DNA of 26,818 nucleotides, taken from assembly GCA_964511665.1 (NCBI GenBank), contig CAZEHA010000046.1:1-26818 (forward strand), given 5' to 3'. How positions within the stretch are numbered: the stretch's first letter is position 1; every line of letters begins with the position of its first letter. Source of the DNA: JAGOEF01 sp964511665. Lineage in GTDB: Bacteria > Bacteroidota > Bacteroidia > Bacteroidales > ML635J-15. Position numbers and translations under genes: made by a program. This document shows, piece by piece, positions 8,755-17,480 of this stretch. The notes beneath the pieces were generated by a model, which was not told the DNA's origin, ran no database searches, and was given only the letters and a program-made list of their open reading frames with translations.

Positions 8755-9351
8755 TTAATGGTTTTGAACAGGTGCGGTAAATTGGCAATCGATAAGTTCA
8801 ATATATTTTTCGATGATCATCTTAAAATCGTTCCAAGCATCCTTTTTTAGATTTGGGTTTCGCAACAGAGCCGATGGGTGATAGGTTGGCATTACATGAA
8901 TACCGTTCCACATCATCCAGTTTCCACGAAGTTTTGTGATGCTTAGCGATGGGTCAATCAAACCCTGCAGGGCTGTGCGCCCCAGTAGTATTATTATTTT
9001 AGGTTGCATCAACTCTATTTGACGCATCAAATATCCGATGCAGGCCTGACGTTCTTCGGGTTTTGGGTCGCGGTTATCGGGTGGGCGACATTTCACAATA
9101 TTGGATATAAAAACATGTTCTTGGCGGTTGAATCCACATGCTGCCAGTATTTTGTCGAGAAGTTGCCCCGACTTGCCCACAAAAGGAAGCCCTTGCTCAT
9201 CTTCCTGCTGCCCCGGCCCTTCACCAATAATCAGAACACCTGCACCCGGGTTCCCCATGCCAAATACCGTATTTTTTCTCGTTAGCGATAAGCTGCAACG
9301 TTCACAGCTTGTTATCTCCAGCTTTAACTCGGCCCATGCTAAAACATCCAT
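8755..9351 (-). CDS. Family 4 uracil-DNA glycosylase (Fe-S type)
   Basis: 198 residues. It removes uracil from DNA, starting base-excision repair in the cytoplasm. Seen: motif 1 GEGPGQQEDEQGLPFVGKSG (43-62), SNIVKCRPPDNRDP (83-96), and motif 3 YHPSALLRNP with H158. Cysteines C16, C19, C88 and C104 are in the places used for the 4Fe-4S cluster of families 4 and 5. The start at 9351 gives the usual short N-terminus before the first CxxC. It is divergent from the sigma-factor gene and convergent with the thioredoxin-fold gene. Confidence 0.95.
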   Translation of the reverse strand: MDVLAWAELKLEITSCERCSLSLTRKNTVFGMGNPGAGVLIIGEGPGQQEDEQGLPFVGKSGQLLDKILAACGFNRQEHVFISNIVKCRPPDNRDPKPEERQACIGYLMRQIELMQPKIIILLGRTALQGLIDPSLSITKLRGNWMMWNGIHVMPTYHPSALLRNPNLKKDAWNDFKMIIEKYIELIDCQFTAPVQNH

Positions 9352-9414
9352 CGATAATCAGTTTTTGGTTCAATACATTCAAAGTAACAAAACAATTATC
9401 GTAAAACAAAATTG

Positions 9415-9422
9415 TATCTTTG
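9415..9422 (+). promoter_or_regulatory. Candidate -7 box TATCTTTG for the ECF sigma operon
   Basis: TATCTTTG fits the Bacteroidota TAnnTTTG consensus and lies about 50-60 bases before the sigma start. No TTG occurs 19-21 bases upstream, so the -33 element is not recognisable; an operon autoregulated by its own ECF sigma would not need the housekeeping -33. The same gap carries an inverted pair CGATAAT (9352-9358) and ATTATCG (9395-9401). Confidence 0.35.
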
Positions 9423-9475
9423 CCAAAGAGCGATGCAACCTTTTTTCTGTTAATTGAGTCATAGATGTGCACAGA

Positions 9476-10042
9476 ATGACAAACCTGCTTGAAATTATTG
9501 CCGGCTGCCGACGCATGGAGAAACGGGCGCAGAAGTCGTTGTACGACATATATGCCCCTATGCTGATGGGTGTTGCTATGCGATATGGCAGAAACCGGCA
9601 CGATGCAGAGGATATTTTGCAGGATGCTTTTGTACGCATATTTACGAACATTCAGTCGTATGTTGAAATAGGATCGTTCGAAGGCTGGATGCGCACAATA
9701 GTGATAAACACGGCTTTATCGTTCTACCGCCGAAACAATAAACATTTGTTTCATAAAGATTACGACGAGCTTGCCGAATTGAAAGAAGATGAAAATGCAT
9801 CTGCCGATATGAGAAGCGATTTTACAAGAGACGAACTGCTTTGGGCCATCAACAGCCTGCCCGATGGATATCGTCTGGTGTTTAACCTGCATGCTATCGA
9901 AGGTCTGAAGCACAAAGAAATTTCGGAAATGTTGGGAATCGATCCTGGAACATCTAAGTCGCAATACTACAGGGCCAGAATGTTTCTTCAGGAAAAACTG
10001 ATTGCCCTGAGTTCCGAAAAGAAAGCAGCAATTTATGAGTAG
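9476..10042 (+). CDS. ECF (group 4) RNA polymerase sigma factor
   Basis: 188 residues from the ATG at 9476; an in-frame GTG at 9467 would add three residues. Region 2 is clear: YDIYAPMLMGVAMRYGRNRH, then DAEDILQDAFVRIFTNIQSY and FEGWMRTIVINTALSFYRR. Region 4 follows: INSLPDGYRLVFNLHAIEGL, then KHKEISEMLGIDPGTSKSQY as the DNA-binding helix-turn-helix. Cytoplasmic transcription initiator. Its stop overlaps the next gene by 8 bases (ATGAGTAG), as is usual for a sigma factor and its membrane regulator. No SusC/TonB receptor or FecR-type anti-sigma gene is nearby, so it is not the classical polysaccharide-utilisation type. It probably controls its own three-gene unit. Confidence 0.93.
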   Translation: MTNLLEIIAGCRRMEKRAQKSLYDIYAPMLMGVAMRYGRNRHDAEDILQDAFVRIFTNIQSYVEIGSFEGWMRTIVINTALSFYRRNNKHLFHKDYDELAELKEDENASADMRSDFTRDELLWAINSLPDGYRLVFNLHAIEGLKHKEISEMLGIDPGTSKSQYYRARMFLQEKLIALSSEKKAAIYE

Positions 10043-11633
10043 TAACAAACATATCGAAAATTTATTCAAGGATTCTTTGGGAGAGTTTCACCAAAAACCC
10101 TCATCTAAGGTTTGGTTCAAGGTACAGAAAATGGTGTTGCCTGCCAAAGTAAAATATTTGTGTCAGCAAAGTCTTTCCGGTTTTCATCATGCTCCGTCGG
10201 CTTCCATTTGGGCAGCTGTAAATGCCCGTTTGATATGGTTCCGCTTTTTATATTTTAACCCTTATACATTCAATGTGTATTATTTGGGAGCAGCTATGTT
10301 GGTTGGTGGCCTGGGATTGGCCGCCTTTACAGTATTAAACAATAAAACCGGTCAATATATACATACTCCCATTGCATTGAACAAAAGAATTGTGGAGACT
10401 GATATCGATTTTCGTGAAGCATTTCATCAGATTGATAGGTACCAACAACAAACCGCTGTTGCAACGGGAGTAGTTTATAGAGGCAATATTGACGCAGCGA
10501 CCAATAAACAGACAGTCTTGTATTCAGACAATCACAATCAGGTTGACAATGCCGAAAATGCTATTGCCGATAGTGATGTATTACCGGGTAGGCAGGTAGA
10601 CTTAATGCCCGACTCTAATATCCCTGTTGCAGAGTCGTCACCCAAAATCAGCGAATTGTCAACCGAAAGCCCGATATTTATACAGCGTTTACCCATATCT
10701 TCCTTTCAACAAAAATTAAAGTTTAAGCCGGAACCGTACGATTTCGAGCGACTGGCTTTTGGTAGCTTTATGCAGTTGCATCAGCCCATTGTTCCCGATA
10801 CTCTGGGTTACGATTCCCGGGGCGAACCCATTGTAGTTGCCGGCCAATATTTTAGCTACGAACCCTTTTGGTCGGTGGTTTCAGGGCGAACTCATTTGTT
10901 TTCACAAAACGAAGAAATGGCCGTCAACTTGCGCGATAACCCGGTGGAGTATAATATTGTTAACACAGGTTCATCAGGTCTTCATGTTGCGTTTCAGCAT
11001 CGACACTTCAGGGCTGTAAGTGGTTTAGCATACACCAATTATCGCGAAACCTATACCCAAGAATCAAGCACCAGCATTGTTCAATATTCAATAGAACACT
11101 ACATTCGTCAGTTTGAAGGATGGCAGCGCGACACCTCCTGGATTCTCGATTTGAACTCGTGGCTGCAGGGCGACACTGTCTATTTTGCCTTTGTCGATTC
11201 GGTCTATTTTTCATACTCCGATACCATTATGACTGTGCTTGCTGATACAGTTACGAAACGAGAAATCAACCAACGAAATGCTGAATATGCGTATTTTGAA
11301 ATCCCCATTATAGCAGGCTATACATTTCAGCACCGAAATTGGTATATTACTCCGCAAACAGGGCTGCTAACCGGCTTTTTTACACGAGCATCGGGCTATT
11401 ATCCAACCGACACGGGTTTATCGCTTGAAATGAGCAATTTACATCCATTGCGTTCGGTTCAATTCAGTTGGTATGCCGGTTGTAACCTGAGATATTATTT
11501 TTCGCACAATGTGGGAATTATGGCCGAGCCTTGGGTGACACGCTCGCTGACCCCCGCATTTAGCAAAGATGTTGCACTGAACCGATATAATATGCGCTAT
11601 GGACTTAGGATTGGATTAAGTGTTCGCATTTAG
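10035..11633 (+). CDS. Membrane-anchored protein with duplicated cytoplasmic motif and C-terminal beta-barrel-like domain
   Basis: 532 residues and no cleavable signal peptide. Residues 10-34 and 42-66 are two copies of one 25-residue motif with aligned L, S, L, F-H, P-S, V/I-W and V (FHQKPSSKVW and FHHAPSASIW). One hydrophobic helix at about 82-101 (YYLGAAMLVGGLGLAAFTVL) follows. About 105-290 is polar, low-complexity linker. About 310-532 alternates polar and aromatic strands and ends with YGLRIGLSVRI, as in small outer-membrane barrels of the OMP_b-brl_2/PorT type. By position it should be the partner or anti-sigma of the sigma factor whose gene it overlaps; by topology its N-terminus is cytoplasmic and its C-terminus periplasmic or in the outer membrane. 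The anti-sigma role and barrel are inference. Confidence 0.8.
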   Translation: MSSNKHIENLFKDSLGEFHQKPSSKVWFKVQKMVLPAKVKYLCQQSLSGFHHAPSASIWAAVNARLIWFRFLYFNPYTFNVYYLGAAMLVGGLGLAAFTVLNNKTGQYIHTPIALNKRIVETDIDFREAFHQIDRYQQQTAVATGVVYRGNIDAATNKQTVLYSDNHNQVDNAENAIADSDVLPGRQVDLMPDSNIPVAESSPKISELSTESPIFIQRLPISSFQQKLKFKPEPYDFERLAFGSFMQLHQPIVPDTLGYDSRGEPIVVAGQYFSYEPFWSVVSGRTHLFSQNEEMAVNLRDNPVEYNIVNTGSSGLHVAFQHRHFRAVSGLAYTNYRETYTQESSTSIVQYSIEHYIRQFEGWQRDTSWILDLNSWLQGDTVYFAFVDSVYFSYSDTIMTVLADTVTKREINQRNAEYAYFEIPIIAGYTFQHRNWYITPQTGLLTGFFTRASGYYPTDTGLSLEMSNLHPLRSVQFSWYAGCNLRYYFSHNVGIMAEPWVTRSLTPAFSKDVALNRYNMRYGLRIGLSVRI

Positions 11634-11638
11634 CTGCC

Positions 11639-13354
11639 ATGAAAAAATTCATTTTCATATTGCCCGTTCTCCTTCTCAGTAAGTTGGCTTGGTCATATTG
11701 TTCGGCCGATTTCAGTTTTAGCTTAGGTTTGCAGTCAAACAGTGTCATATTCAATAACTTATCGATTTCTGATGGCGAAGTTATTCAGTATTATTGGGAT
11801 TTTGGCGATGGAAATGTGTCGTCACAGGTAAACCCCGAGCATGTTTACCAACATCCGGGTCGCTATCAGGTTTATCTTACCGTTCTTACCCCTGCGTCGT
11901 GTGTTAATATTAAGCAACGTGAGGTAGTGGTCGGCATTCAAAGCTATAATGAATTTTGTAGTATTCCATTGCTTGTGCAGAGCAACAATGCAACCCAGCC
12001 CGATTACAATAACGGGTGGTTATGGGTTACACCTCAGGATGCTAGCAGCGTGTATAGCATACAATGGAGTAATGGCAGCATGAACTCCTATATCTCTAAT
12101 TTGGAACCCGGAAGCTATTGTGCAACTGTAACCGATGCCGGCGGCTGTTATGCCAGCAATTGCTATACTATTGGTTACAACAACAATTGTCTGGCTTCCT
12201 TCATCATCGACAGTGCAAGCTATCACCATATAACCGGCTGCTATCGGTTTGTGAATAATTCACATGGCGAGGTATCAAGCCTACTTTGGGATTTTGGAGA
12301 CGGGAGCATCTCACATCAGTTGAATCCAATACATGTATATCAGCAACCCGGCGATTACGAGGTGTGTTTGTACTTAGAATCATTTTATGGTTGTTTCGAT
12401 ACTATATGCAGAACCTTGATGATTCCTGAGGCTATTCCTTTTCTCGATATATCAGGAACAGTGTATGCCGGCGATTATTTGCTCCCTGATGGAATGGCAT
12501 TGTTGTTTTTGCAAACCAATAATCGTTACAATGCCATTGCTTCAACTCTGGTAAACAATGGGAGTTTCGGTTTTGCCCAACTCGACATTCGCAATAAGTA
12601 TCTTATTCAGGTAATTCCACATTTTAATGTAAACACAGTGTATTACCCCAAATACCTGCCCGGCTACCTAAACGATTCGCTGTATTGGCAACATAGTCGT
12701 TTGGTAAGTTTTCCCAACGACACTGCTTTAGTCATAAATCTTCCCTCAAACGATTCGGTATACTTTGGCAATGGTAATATAAATGGTATTGTGTATTATC
12801 AAGAAAATTCTTCTTACGAACAAGGTATTTATCACACACCCTGGTTCGATTATTCCGGCGAAGTTGCCGAATCGAGAGCCTCAAATACTGTTGTTCTCCT
12901 ACTTAACGGTCAGCGAAGATTTATCGATTTTTGTTTAACCCGAAACGATGGAAGTTATGCCTTCGAAAACTTGCGAAATGGCACATATTTTCTGAGAGTA
13001 GAAAAAGCCGGTCTCATTTCTCAGGAATTGCGTGTTGACATCGATGAGCAAAGCAATAATATCAGAGTTGCCGATTTTATTATTCTGATTAGCACTGTTC
13101 AAACTGCGGTAAACAATTTTTTATATTTGTCGGAGGTAAACGTTTTTCCAAATCCTGTTAACAGAGAATTGATTGTAGAAAACTCCGTACACTCTCACAT
13201 TACTGTTTGCAGGAGCGATGGAACGGCTCTGAAAACTTATTTTTCAGATGTAACATCTTTCAAAATTGACATGTCGCCTTGGCCCGAAGGCATATATTTT
13301 ATGATAGTTGAGTCGCAACAAGGAAGAATTGTGAAAAAAATCATAAAAATGTAA
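11639..13354 (+). CDS. Secreted PKD/SprB-repeat protein with T9SS type A sorting domain
   Basis: 571 residues. The signal peptide ends about residue 19-20. PKD domain 1 spans about 21-97 (YYWDFGDGNVSSQVNPEHVY). A SprB-type repeat spans about 125-178 (IQWSNGSMNSYISNLEPGSY). PKD domain 2 spans about 184-262 (LLWDFGDGSISHQLNPIHVY). Two carboxypeptidase-regulatory-like sandwiches follow (from ISGTVYAGD and from GNINGIVYY to ENLRNGTYFLRVEKAG). The C-terminal sorting domain spans about 497-571 (VNVFPNPVNRELIV, then PWPEGIYFMIVESQQGRIVKK). The protein should cross the outer membrane through the type IX system and stay on the surface or be released. It starts 5 bases after the barrel-like gene and is the last gene of the sigma operon, before the terminator at 13437. 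Likely an adhesin or surface-matrix protein; no enzyme domain seen. Confidence 0.92.
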   Translation: MKKFIFILPVLLLSKLAWSYCSADFSFSLGLQSNSVIFNNLSISDGEVIQYYWDFGDGNVSSQVNPEHVYQHPGRYQVYLTVLTPASCVNIKQREVVVGIQSYNEFCSIPLLVQSNNATQPDYNNGWLWVTPQDASSVYSIQWSNGSMNSYISNLEPGSYCATVTDAGGCYASNCYTIGYNNNCLASFIIDSASYHHITGCYRFVNNSHGEVSSLLWDFGDGSISHQLNPIHVYQQPGDYEVCLYLESFYGCFDTICRTLMIPEAIPFLDISGTVYAGDYLLPDGMALLFLQTNNRYNAIASTLVNNGSFGFAQLDIRNKYLIQVIPHFNVNTVYYPKYLPGYLNDSLYWQHSRLVSFPNDTALVINLPSNDSVYFGNGNINGIVYYQENSSYEQGIYHTPWFDYSGEVAESRASNTVVLLLNGQRRFIDFCLTRNDGSYAFENLRNGTYFLRVEKAGLISQELRVDIDEQSNNIRVADFIILISTVQTAVNNFLYLSEVNVFPNPVNRELIVENSVHSHITVCRSDGTALKTYFSDVTSFKIDMSPWPEGIYFMIVESQQGRIVKKIIKM

Positions 13355-13436
13355 CATCCAATGCAACCTTTTTTTTACTTATTGTGTTATGATTATGTGC
13401 AAAGCGACAATAATTAAAGTAAGCGTGTTTGTTGTT

Positions 13437-13468
13437 GAGGCCTGGTGAGTTTTTACCGGGCCTCTTTT
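13437..13468 (+). terminator. Intrinsic terminator of the sigma operon
   Basis: GAGGCCTGGT (13437-13446) pairs with ACCGGGCCTC (13455-13464) over ten positions with one U-G wobble, an eight-base loop, and TTTT directly after. It lies 82 bases past the PKD protein stop. Confidence 0.85.
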
Positions 13469-13627
13469 GTTTATTCGTTATTATTACTGCGATTGAATAG
13501 CAACAATGGCCTGATTTAGGACATTTGAAACTTAAGCCAATAGAAACAAAAAATAGAATCTCAAGCTACAAAAATAATCTTTCTTACTGATTGACAATAA
13601 AATATATATGTTTTTTTCCTATTTCGC

Positions 13628-13658
13628 TTGTTACATTTAATTCAATAAACTATTTTTG
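13628..13658 (+). promoter_or_regulatory. Promoter of hppA: TTG-N20-TATTTTTG
   Basis: TTG at 13628-13630 and TATTTTTG at 13651-13658 are 20 bases apart and match the Bacteroidota -33/-7 pattern. The box lies 105 bases before the ATG. Confidence 0.65.
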
Positions 13659-13763
13659 TCGCCCCAATTTCATTGAACAAAATCCCTGATTGTTGGGTTT
13701 TGAAAATTATTTTGGGAACAGTATAATGAAAACAATGTATTATTAACATAACACAATTCTCGT

Positions 13764-16148
13764 ATGATGAAAAGAATTCCGTTAATTTTAATGAGCCTTT
13801 TGATGCCGGCATTCCTGTTTGCCGGAGAGGCCGATCTTACAGTTCCCGATTTAGGTTCGGGGCGCAATATTTTACTTTGGGGTTTATTGATTGTTTTATT
13901 TGGTTTTTTGTTTGGACTCTACCAATTCATCAGAATAAAGAAGTATCCTGCCCATAAGTCGATGTTGCATGTTGCCAACGTTATTTGGGAAACATCTAAA
14001 ACGTATTTGTTGCAACAAGGTAGGTTTCTGTTGATTTTGTTTGCAATTATTGGTTCGGTTATCGCTGTTTACTTTGGATTTTTGGCTAAGCCCGAATCGG
14101 TAGCCACCGGCGAAATATCGAGTTTCGGCTTCGTTCTTAATGTGTTGTTGTGGACAGTGTTGGGTATTGCAGGTTCCTATGCTGTGGCGTGGTTTGGTAT
14201 TCGCATCAATACACTGGCCAACAGTAGAACTTCGTTTGCTTCGCTGCGTGGTAAGCCCTGGTTGCTTTCGAAAATCCCATTACAGGCGGGCATGAGTGTA
14301 GGCGTGTTGTTAATTACAGTGGAACTGCTTATGATGTTGGTCATTCTGTTGTTTGTGCCCGGAGAACTTGCCGGAGCTTGCTTTGTAGGCTTTGCCATAG
14401 GTGAATCGCTGGGGGCATCGGCATTAAGAATTGCCGGTGGTATTTTTACGAAAATTGCTGATATTGGTGCCGATTTAATGAAAATTGTCTTTAACATCGG
14501 GGAAGACGACCCGCGCAACCCGGGTGTTATTGCCGATTGCACCGGCGACAACGCAGGCGACTCGGTTGGCCCAACTGCCGATGGTTTTGAAACATACGGT
14601 GTAACCGGTGTTGCATTAATTGCTTTTATATTGCTGGCAGTAATGAATGTGGAATTTCAAGCATCGTTTATTGTATGGATTTTTGCCATGAGGCTGCTTA
14701 TGCTGTTTACTTCGGTGGGTGCATATATGTTCAACGATCTGTTTTCAACCGCAAAATATAGCAAAAAAATGCGTTTCAATTTTGAAACACCGCTTACCAA
14801 TCTTGTTTGGCTTACTTCGGTAATTTCAATTGCAGGCACCTATTTGGCAAGCTATTTTCTGTTGGCTAACATCGAAGGTATGCACGAAACCGGTATGTGG
14901 TGGAAACTTGCCAGCATCATATCGTTTGGAACCATTGCCGCTGCCATTATACCCGAATTTACAAAAGCTTTCACGAGCAGCAAGTCGCGGCATGTGCAAG
15001 AAGTAGTTACCGCATCAGGCGAAGGTGGGGCGTCATTAAATATTCTTTCGGGTATGGTTGCCGGTAATTTTAGTGCCTTCTGGAAGGGCTTACTGATAGT
15101 GGGCCTTATGTTCGGAGCATATTTCGTATCGACAATGGGTCTCGATCAATATTTGGCATATCCTTCTATTTTTGCGTTTGGTCTTGTGGCATTTGGTCTC
15201 CTTGGAATGGGCCCTGTTACCATCGCGGTTGATAGTTATGGTCCTGTTACCGATAACGCTCAGAGTGTGTTCGAGCTATCTCGTATTGAATCGGCTAATA
15301 ATATTACTAGTGAAATAGAAAATGAGTATGGATTTACACCCGATTTCGAAAAAGGTAAGCATTTACTTGAAGAAAACGATGGTGCAGGAAACACATTCAA
15401 AGCTACTGCCAAACCGGTGCTGATTGGTACTGCTGTTATTGGTGCAACTACTATGATTTTCTCGATAATACTCATTCTTAAGAAATTCGGTCTTCTGGCG
15501 ATTTCTCTTACCGATGCACCTGTTATTCTTGGATTTATTGCCGGCGGTGCTGTGATTTACTGGTTCTCGGGAGCTTCAATGCAGGCAGTAACCACCGGTG
15601 CGTATCGTGCCGTGGAATTCATAAAAAAGAATATTAATCTCGACAAGGAAGAAGCCGATATAAACGACTCAAAAAAAGTGGTGTTGATTTGTACCAAATA
15701 TGCCCAAAGCGGTATGTGGAATATTTTTATTGTGCTGATGTCGCTAACACTGGCATTTGCATTTATCGACCCAAATTTCTTTGTGGCTTACCTGATTAGT
15801 ATTGCTGTGTTTGGTCTTTTTCAGGCTATATACATGGCCAACGCCGGAGGTGCATGGGATAATGCCAAAAAGGTGGTAGAGGTTGATATGAAACAGAAAA
15901 ACACCCCACTGCATGCAGCCATGGTGGTGGGCGACACAGTGGGTGACCCCTACAAAGATACCACCTCGGTAGCCCTAAACCCAATTATTAAGTTTTCGAC
16001 GCTGTTTGGACTGCTTGCCGCCGAGATTTCGGTGGGTATGATTGTTTCGGGACTGGGTAATGTTTCGCGTTGGATTGGCGTGGCATTTCTAATTGTTGGT
16101 TTGTTGTTTGTTTATCGCTCCTTCTACGGAATGCGTATCAAAAACTAA
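13764..16148 (+). CDS. hppA: Membrane-bound ion-pumping pyrophosphatase, divergent subtype
   Basis: 794 residues, many hydrophobic helices. The family hydrolyses pyrophosphate and pumps H+ and/or Na+ across the inner membrane. Seen: IADIGADLMK (231-240), EDDPRNPGVIAD (247-258), GDNAGDSVGPTADGFE (261-276), SYGPVTDNAQSVFELS (491-506), GGAWDNAKK (695-703) and GDTVGDPYKDTTSVALNP (723-740), the pyrophosphate and Mg-binding acidic motifs. The segment CTGDNAGDSVGPTADGFETY differs from the common [20 protein letters not shown]. At the potassium-determinant site the sequence is GNTFKATAK, with Lys546 where potassium-dependent enzymes carry Ala; this suggests potassium independence. The first ~21 residues look like a cleavable signal peptide. 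The pumped ion cannot be assigned. Own promoter upstream and terminator at 16169. Confidence 0.95.
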   Translation: MMKRIPLILMSLLMPAFLFAGEADLTVPDLGSGRNILLWGLLIVLFGFLFGLYQFIRIKKYPAHKSMLHVANVIWETSKTYLLQQGRFLLILFAIIGSVIAVYFGFLAKPESVATGEISSFGFVLNVLLWTVLGIAGSYAVAWFGIRINTLANSRTSFASLRGKPWLLSKIPLQAGMSVGVLLITVELLMMLVILLFVPGELAGACFVGFAIGESLGASALRIAGGIFTKIADIGADLMKIVFNIGEDDPRNPGVIADCTGDNAGDSVGPTADGFETYGVTGVALIAFILLAVMNVEFQASFIVWIFAMRLLMLFTSVGAYMFNDLFSTAKYSKKMRFNFETPLTNLVWLTSVISIAGTYLASYFLLANIEGMHETGMWWKLASIISFGTIAAAIIPEFTKAFTSSKSRHVQEVVTASGEGGASLNILSGMVAGNFSAFWKGLLIVGLMFGAYFVSTMGLDQYLAYPSIFAFGLVAFGLLGMGPVTIAVDSYGPVTDNAQSVFELSRIESANNITSEIENEYGFTPDFEKGKHLLEENDGAGNTFKATAKPVLIGTAVIGATTMIFSIILILKKFGLLAISLTDAPVILGFIAGGAVIYWFSGASMQAVTTGAYRAVEFIKKNINLDKEEADINDSKKVVLICTKYAQSGMWNIFIVLMSLTLAFAFIDPNFFVAYLISIAVFGLFQAIYMANAGGAWDNAKKVVEVDMKQKNTPLHAAMVVGDTVGDPYKDTTSVALNPIIKFSTLFGLLAAEISVGMIVSGLGNVSRWIGVAFLIVGLLFVYRSFYGMRIKN

Positions 16149-16168
16149 AATAAATTGTATATAAATTG

Positions 16169-16203
16169 AGCTGCATATCTTTTTAAGGGATTGCAGCTTT
16201 TTT
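16169..16203 (+). terminator. Intrinsic terminator of hppA
   Basis: AGCTGCA (16169-16175) pairs perfectly with TGCAGCT (16192-16198), followed by a run of T to 16203. It lies 20 bases past the hppA stop and just before the U32 gene. A TTG in its 3' arm (16191) could be taken as an early start of the U32 frame but is structurally unlikely. Confidence 0.7.
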
Positions 16204-16223
16204 CATTATTTTTGAAATCGATT

Positions 16224-17477
16224 ATGAGGGCAACAACACATCGCATCGACCTAATGGCTCCGGTGGGGTCTTTCGAAAGTCTGATGGCCGCCATTCAGGC
16301 CGGTGCTGCATCGGTGTATTTTGGTGTTGGCAAACTCAATATGCGCTCGCGTTCAGCTGTAAATTTTGGTCCCAATGATATGGCGGAAATTACGGCAATC
16401 TGCAAAAATCATAATGTGAGAACATACCTAACGGTGAACACAGTAATTTATGATGACGAAACAGCCGAAATGCAGCAGTTGTTGCAACTTGCCTTAAAAC
16501 ACCAAATAAGTGCGGTTATAGCCAGCGATGTTGCCGTTATGGAATATGCCCGGGGGCTGGGTCTCGAAGTGCATGCATCTACCCAATTGAACATTAGCAA
16601 CAGCCAAGCCGTTAAGTTTTTCTCGCGCTGGTGCGATGTGATGGTTTTGGCTCGCGAATTAAGTCTGGAACAGGTTGCCGCAATAAACCAAAGTATTATC
16701 AAGCATAATATATGTGGCCCATCGGGTAAGCCGGTGAGAACAGAACTCTTTATTCATGGCGCGCTTTGTATGGCTATATCCGGAAAATGCTATCTCAGTC
16801 TTCACGAATACAATGCCTCAGCCAACAGGGGAGCATGCTATCAGACTTGCCGTCGATCGTACCTCGTTACCGATAACGAAACGGGATACCAGCTCGAAAT
16901 CGACAACCAATATATTATGTCGCCCAAAGACCTTAAGACCATTCATTTTTTGAATAAAATACTCGATGCAGGAGTGAGTGTGCTTAAGATAGAAGGCCGT
17001 GCCCGTTCGCCGGAATATGTAAAAACGGTTACACGTTGTTATAAAGAGGCTATCGAGGCCTGGAGCAACAATGAATTTACCGAAGAGAAACTCAATAATT
17101 GGGAACAACAATTAGTGCGTGTTTTTAACAGGGGTTTTTGGAATGGTTATTATCTGGGCCAGCGACTTGGCGAATGGAGCATGCATTACGGATCGGCAGC
17201 CACTCATAGCAAAGTTTTTTTGGCCGTTTGTCGCAATTATTTCCCAAATCAAGGAGTGGCTGAGTTTGTATTAGAAACAAACGAAACACTTAAAAAGGGC
17301 GAGTCGGTTGTTGTTATTGGGAAAACTACGGGCGTTGTCGAGTTTATTGTTGAGGAGATGAGGGTTGATAATATAGCTGTTGATGAACTAAAACAAGGTG
17401 ATTGTTTTTCGATAAAAACTCCTGAAGTATTGCGCCGCAACGATAAGTTGTATAAATACTCAATCCGCACTAAGTAA
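16224..17477 (+). CDS. U32 peptidase-family protein (TrhP/RlhA-like RNA hydroxylation type)
   Basis: 417 residues from the ATG at 16224. The frame extends to a TTG at 16191, but that codon lies inside the hppA terminator hairpin and the family motif begins at RIDLMAPVGSFES, so the ATG is preferred. TIM-barrel-like first half: AGAASVYFGVGKLNMRS and VHASTQLNISN. Four cysteines, C182, C189, C205 and C209 (CMAISGKC and CYQTC), are the conserved set. LDAGVSVLKIEGRARSPEYV is typical. Members once called collagenase-like peptidases are now known in E. coli to take part in 5-hydroxyuridine formation in tRNA (TrhP/YegQ) or hydroxycytidine in 23S rRNA (RlhA). It probably acts on RNA; which RNA is open. 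Only three bases separate its stop from the convergent PKD gene. Confidence 0.9.
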   Translation: MRATTHRIDLMAPVGSFESLMAAIQAGAASVYFGVGKLNMRSRSAVNFGPNDMAEITAICKNHNVRTYLTVNTVIYDDETAEMQQLLQLALKHQISAVIASDVAVMEYARGLGLEVHASTQLNISNSQAVKFFSRWCDVMVLARELSLEQVAAINQSIIKHNICGPSGKPVRTELFIHGALCMAISGKCYLSLHEYNASANRGACYQTCRRSYLVTDNETGYQLEIDNQYIMSPKDLKTIHFLNKILDAGVSVLKIEGRARSPEYVKTVTRCYKEAIEAWSNNEFTEEKLNNWEQQLVRVFNRGFWNGYYLGQRLGEWSMHYGSAATHSKVFLAVCRNYFPNQGVAEFVLETNETLKKGESVVVIGKTTGVVEFIVEEMRVDNIAVDELKQGDCFSIKTPEVLRRNDKLYKYSIRTK

Positions 17478-17480
17478 ACT

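Larger units (their letters stand above)
13355..13763. other. 409-base gap with terminator and hppA promoter
   Basis: No gene is visible. The gap holds the operon terminator at 13437-13468 and the promoter at 13628-13658, which leaves a leader of roughly 100 bases before the pyrophosphatase start. I see no riboswitch-like structure in the leader. Confidence 0.6.

Noticed and set aside
16191..16223. TTG start for the U32 family protein
   Set aside because: The codon lies in the 3' arm of the hppA terminator, and the extra residues do not belong to the family.
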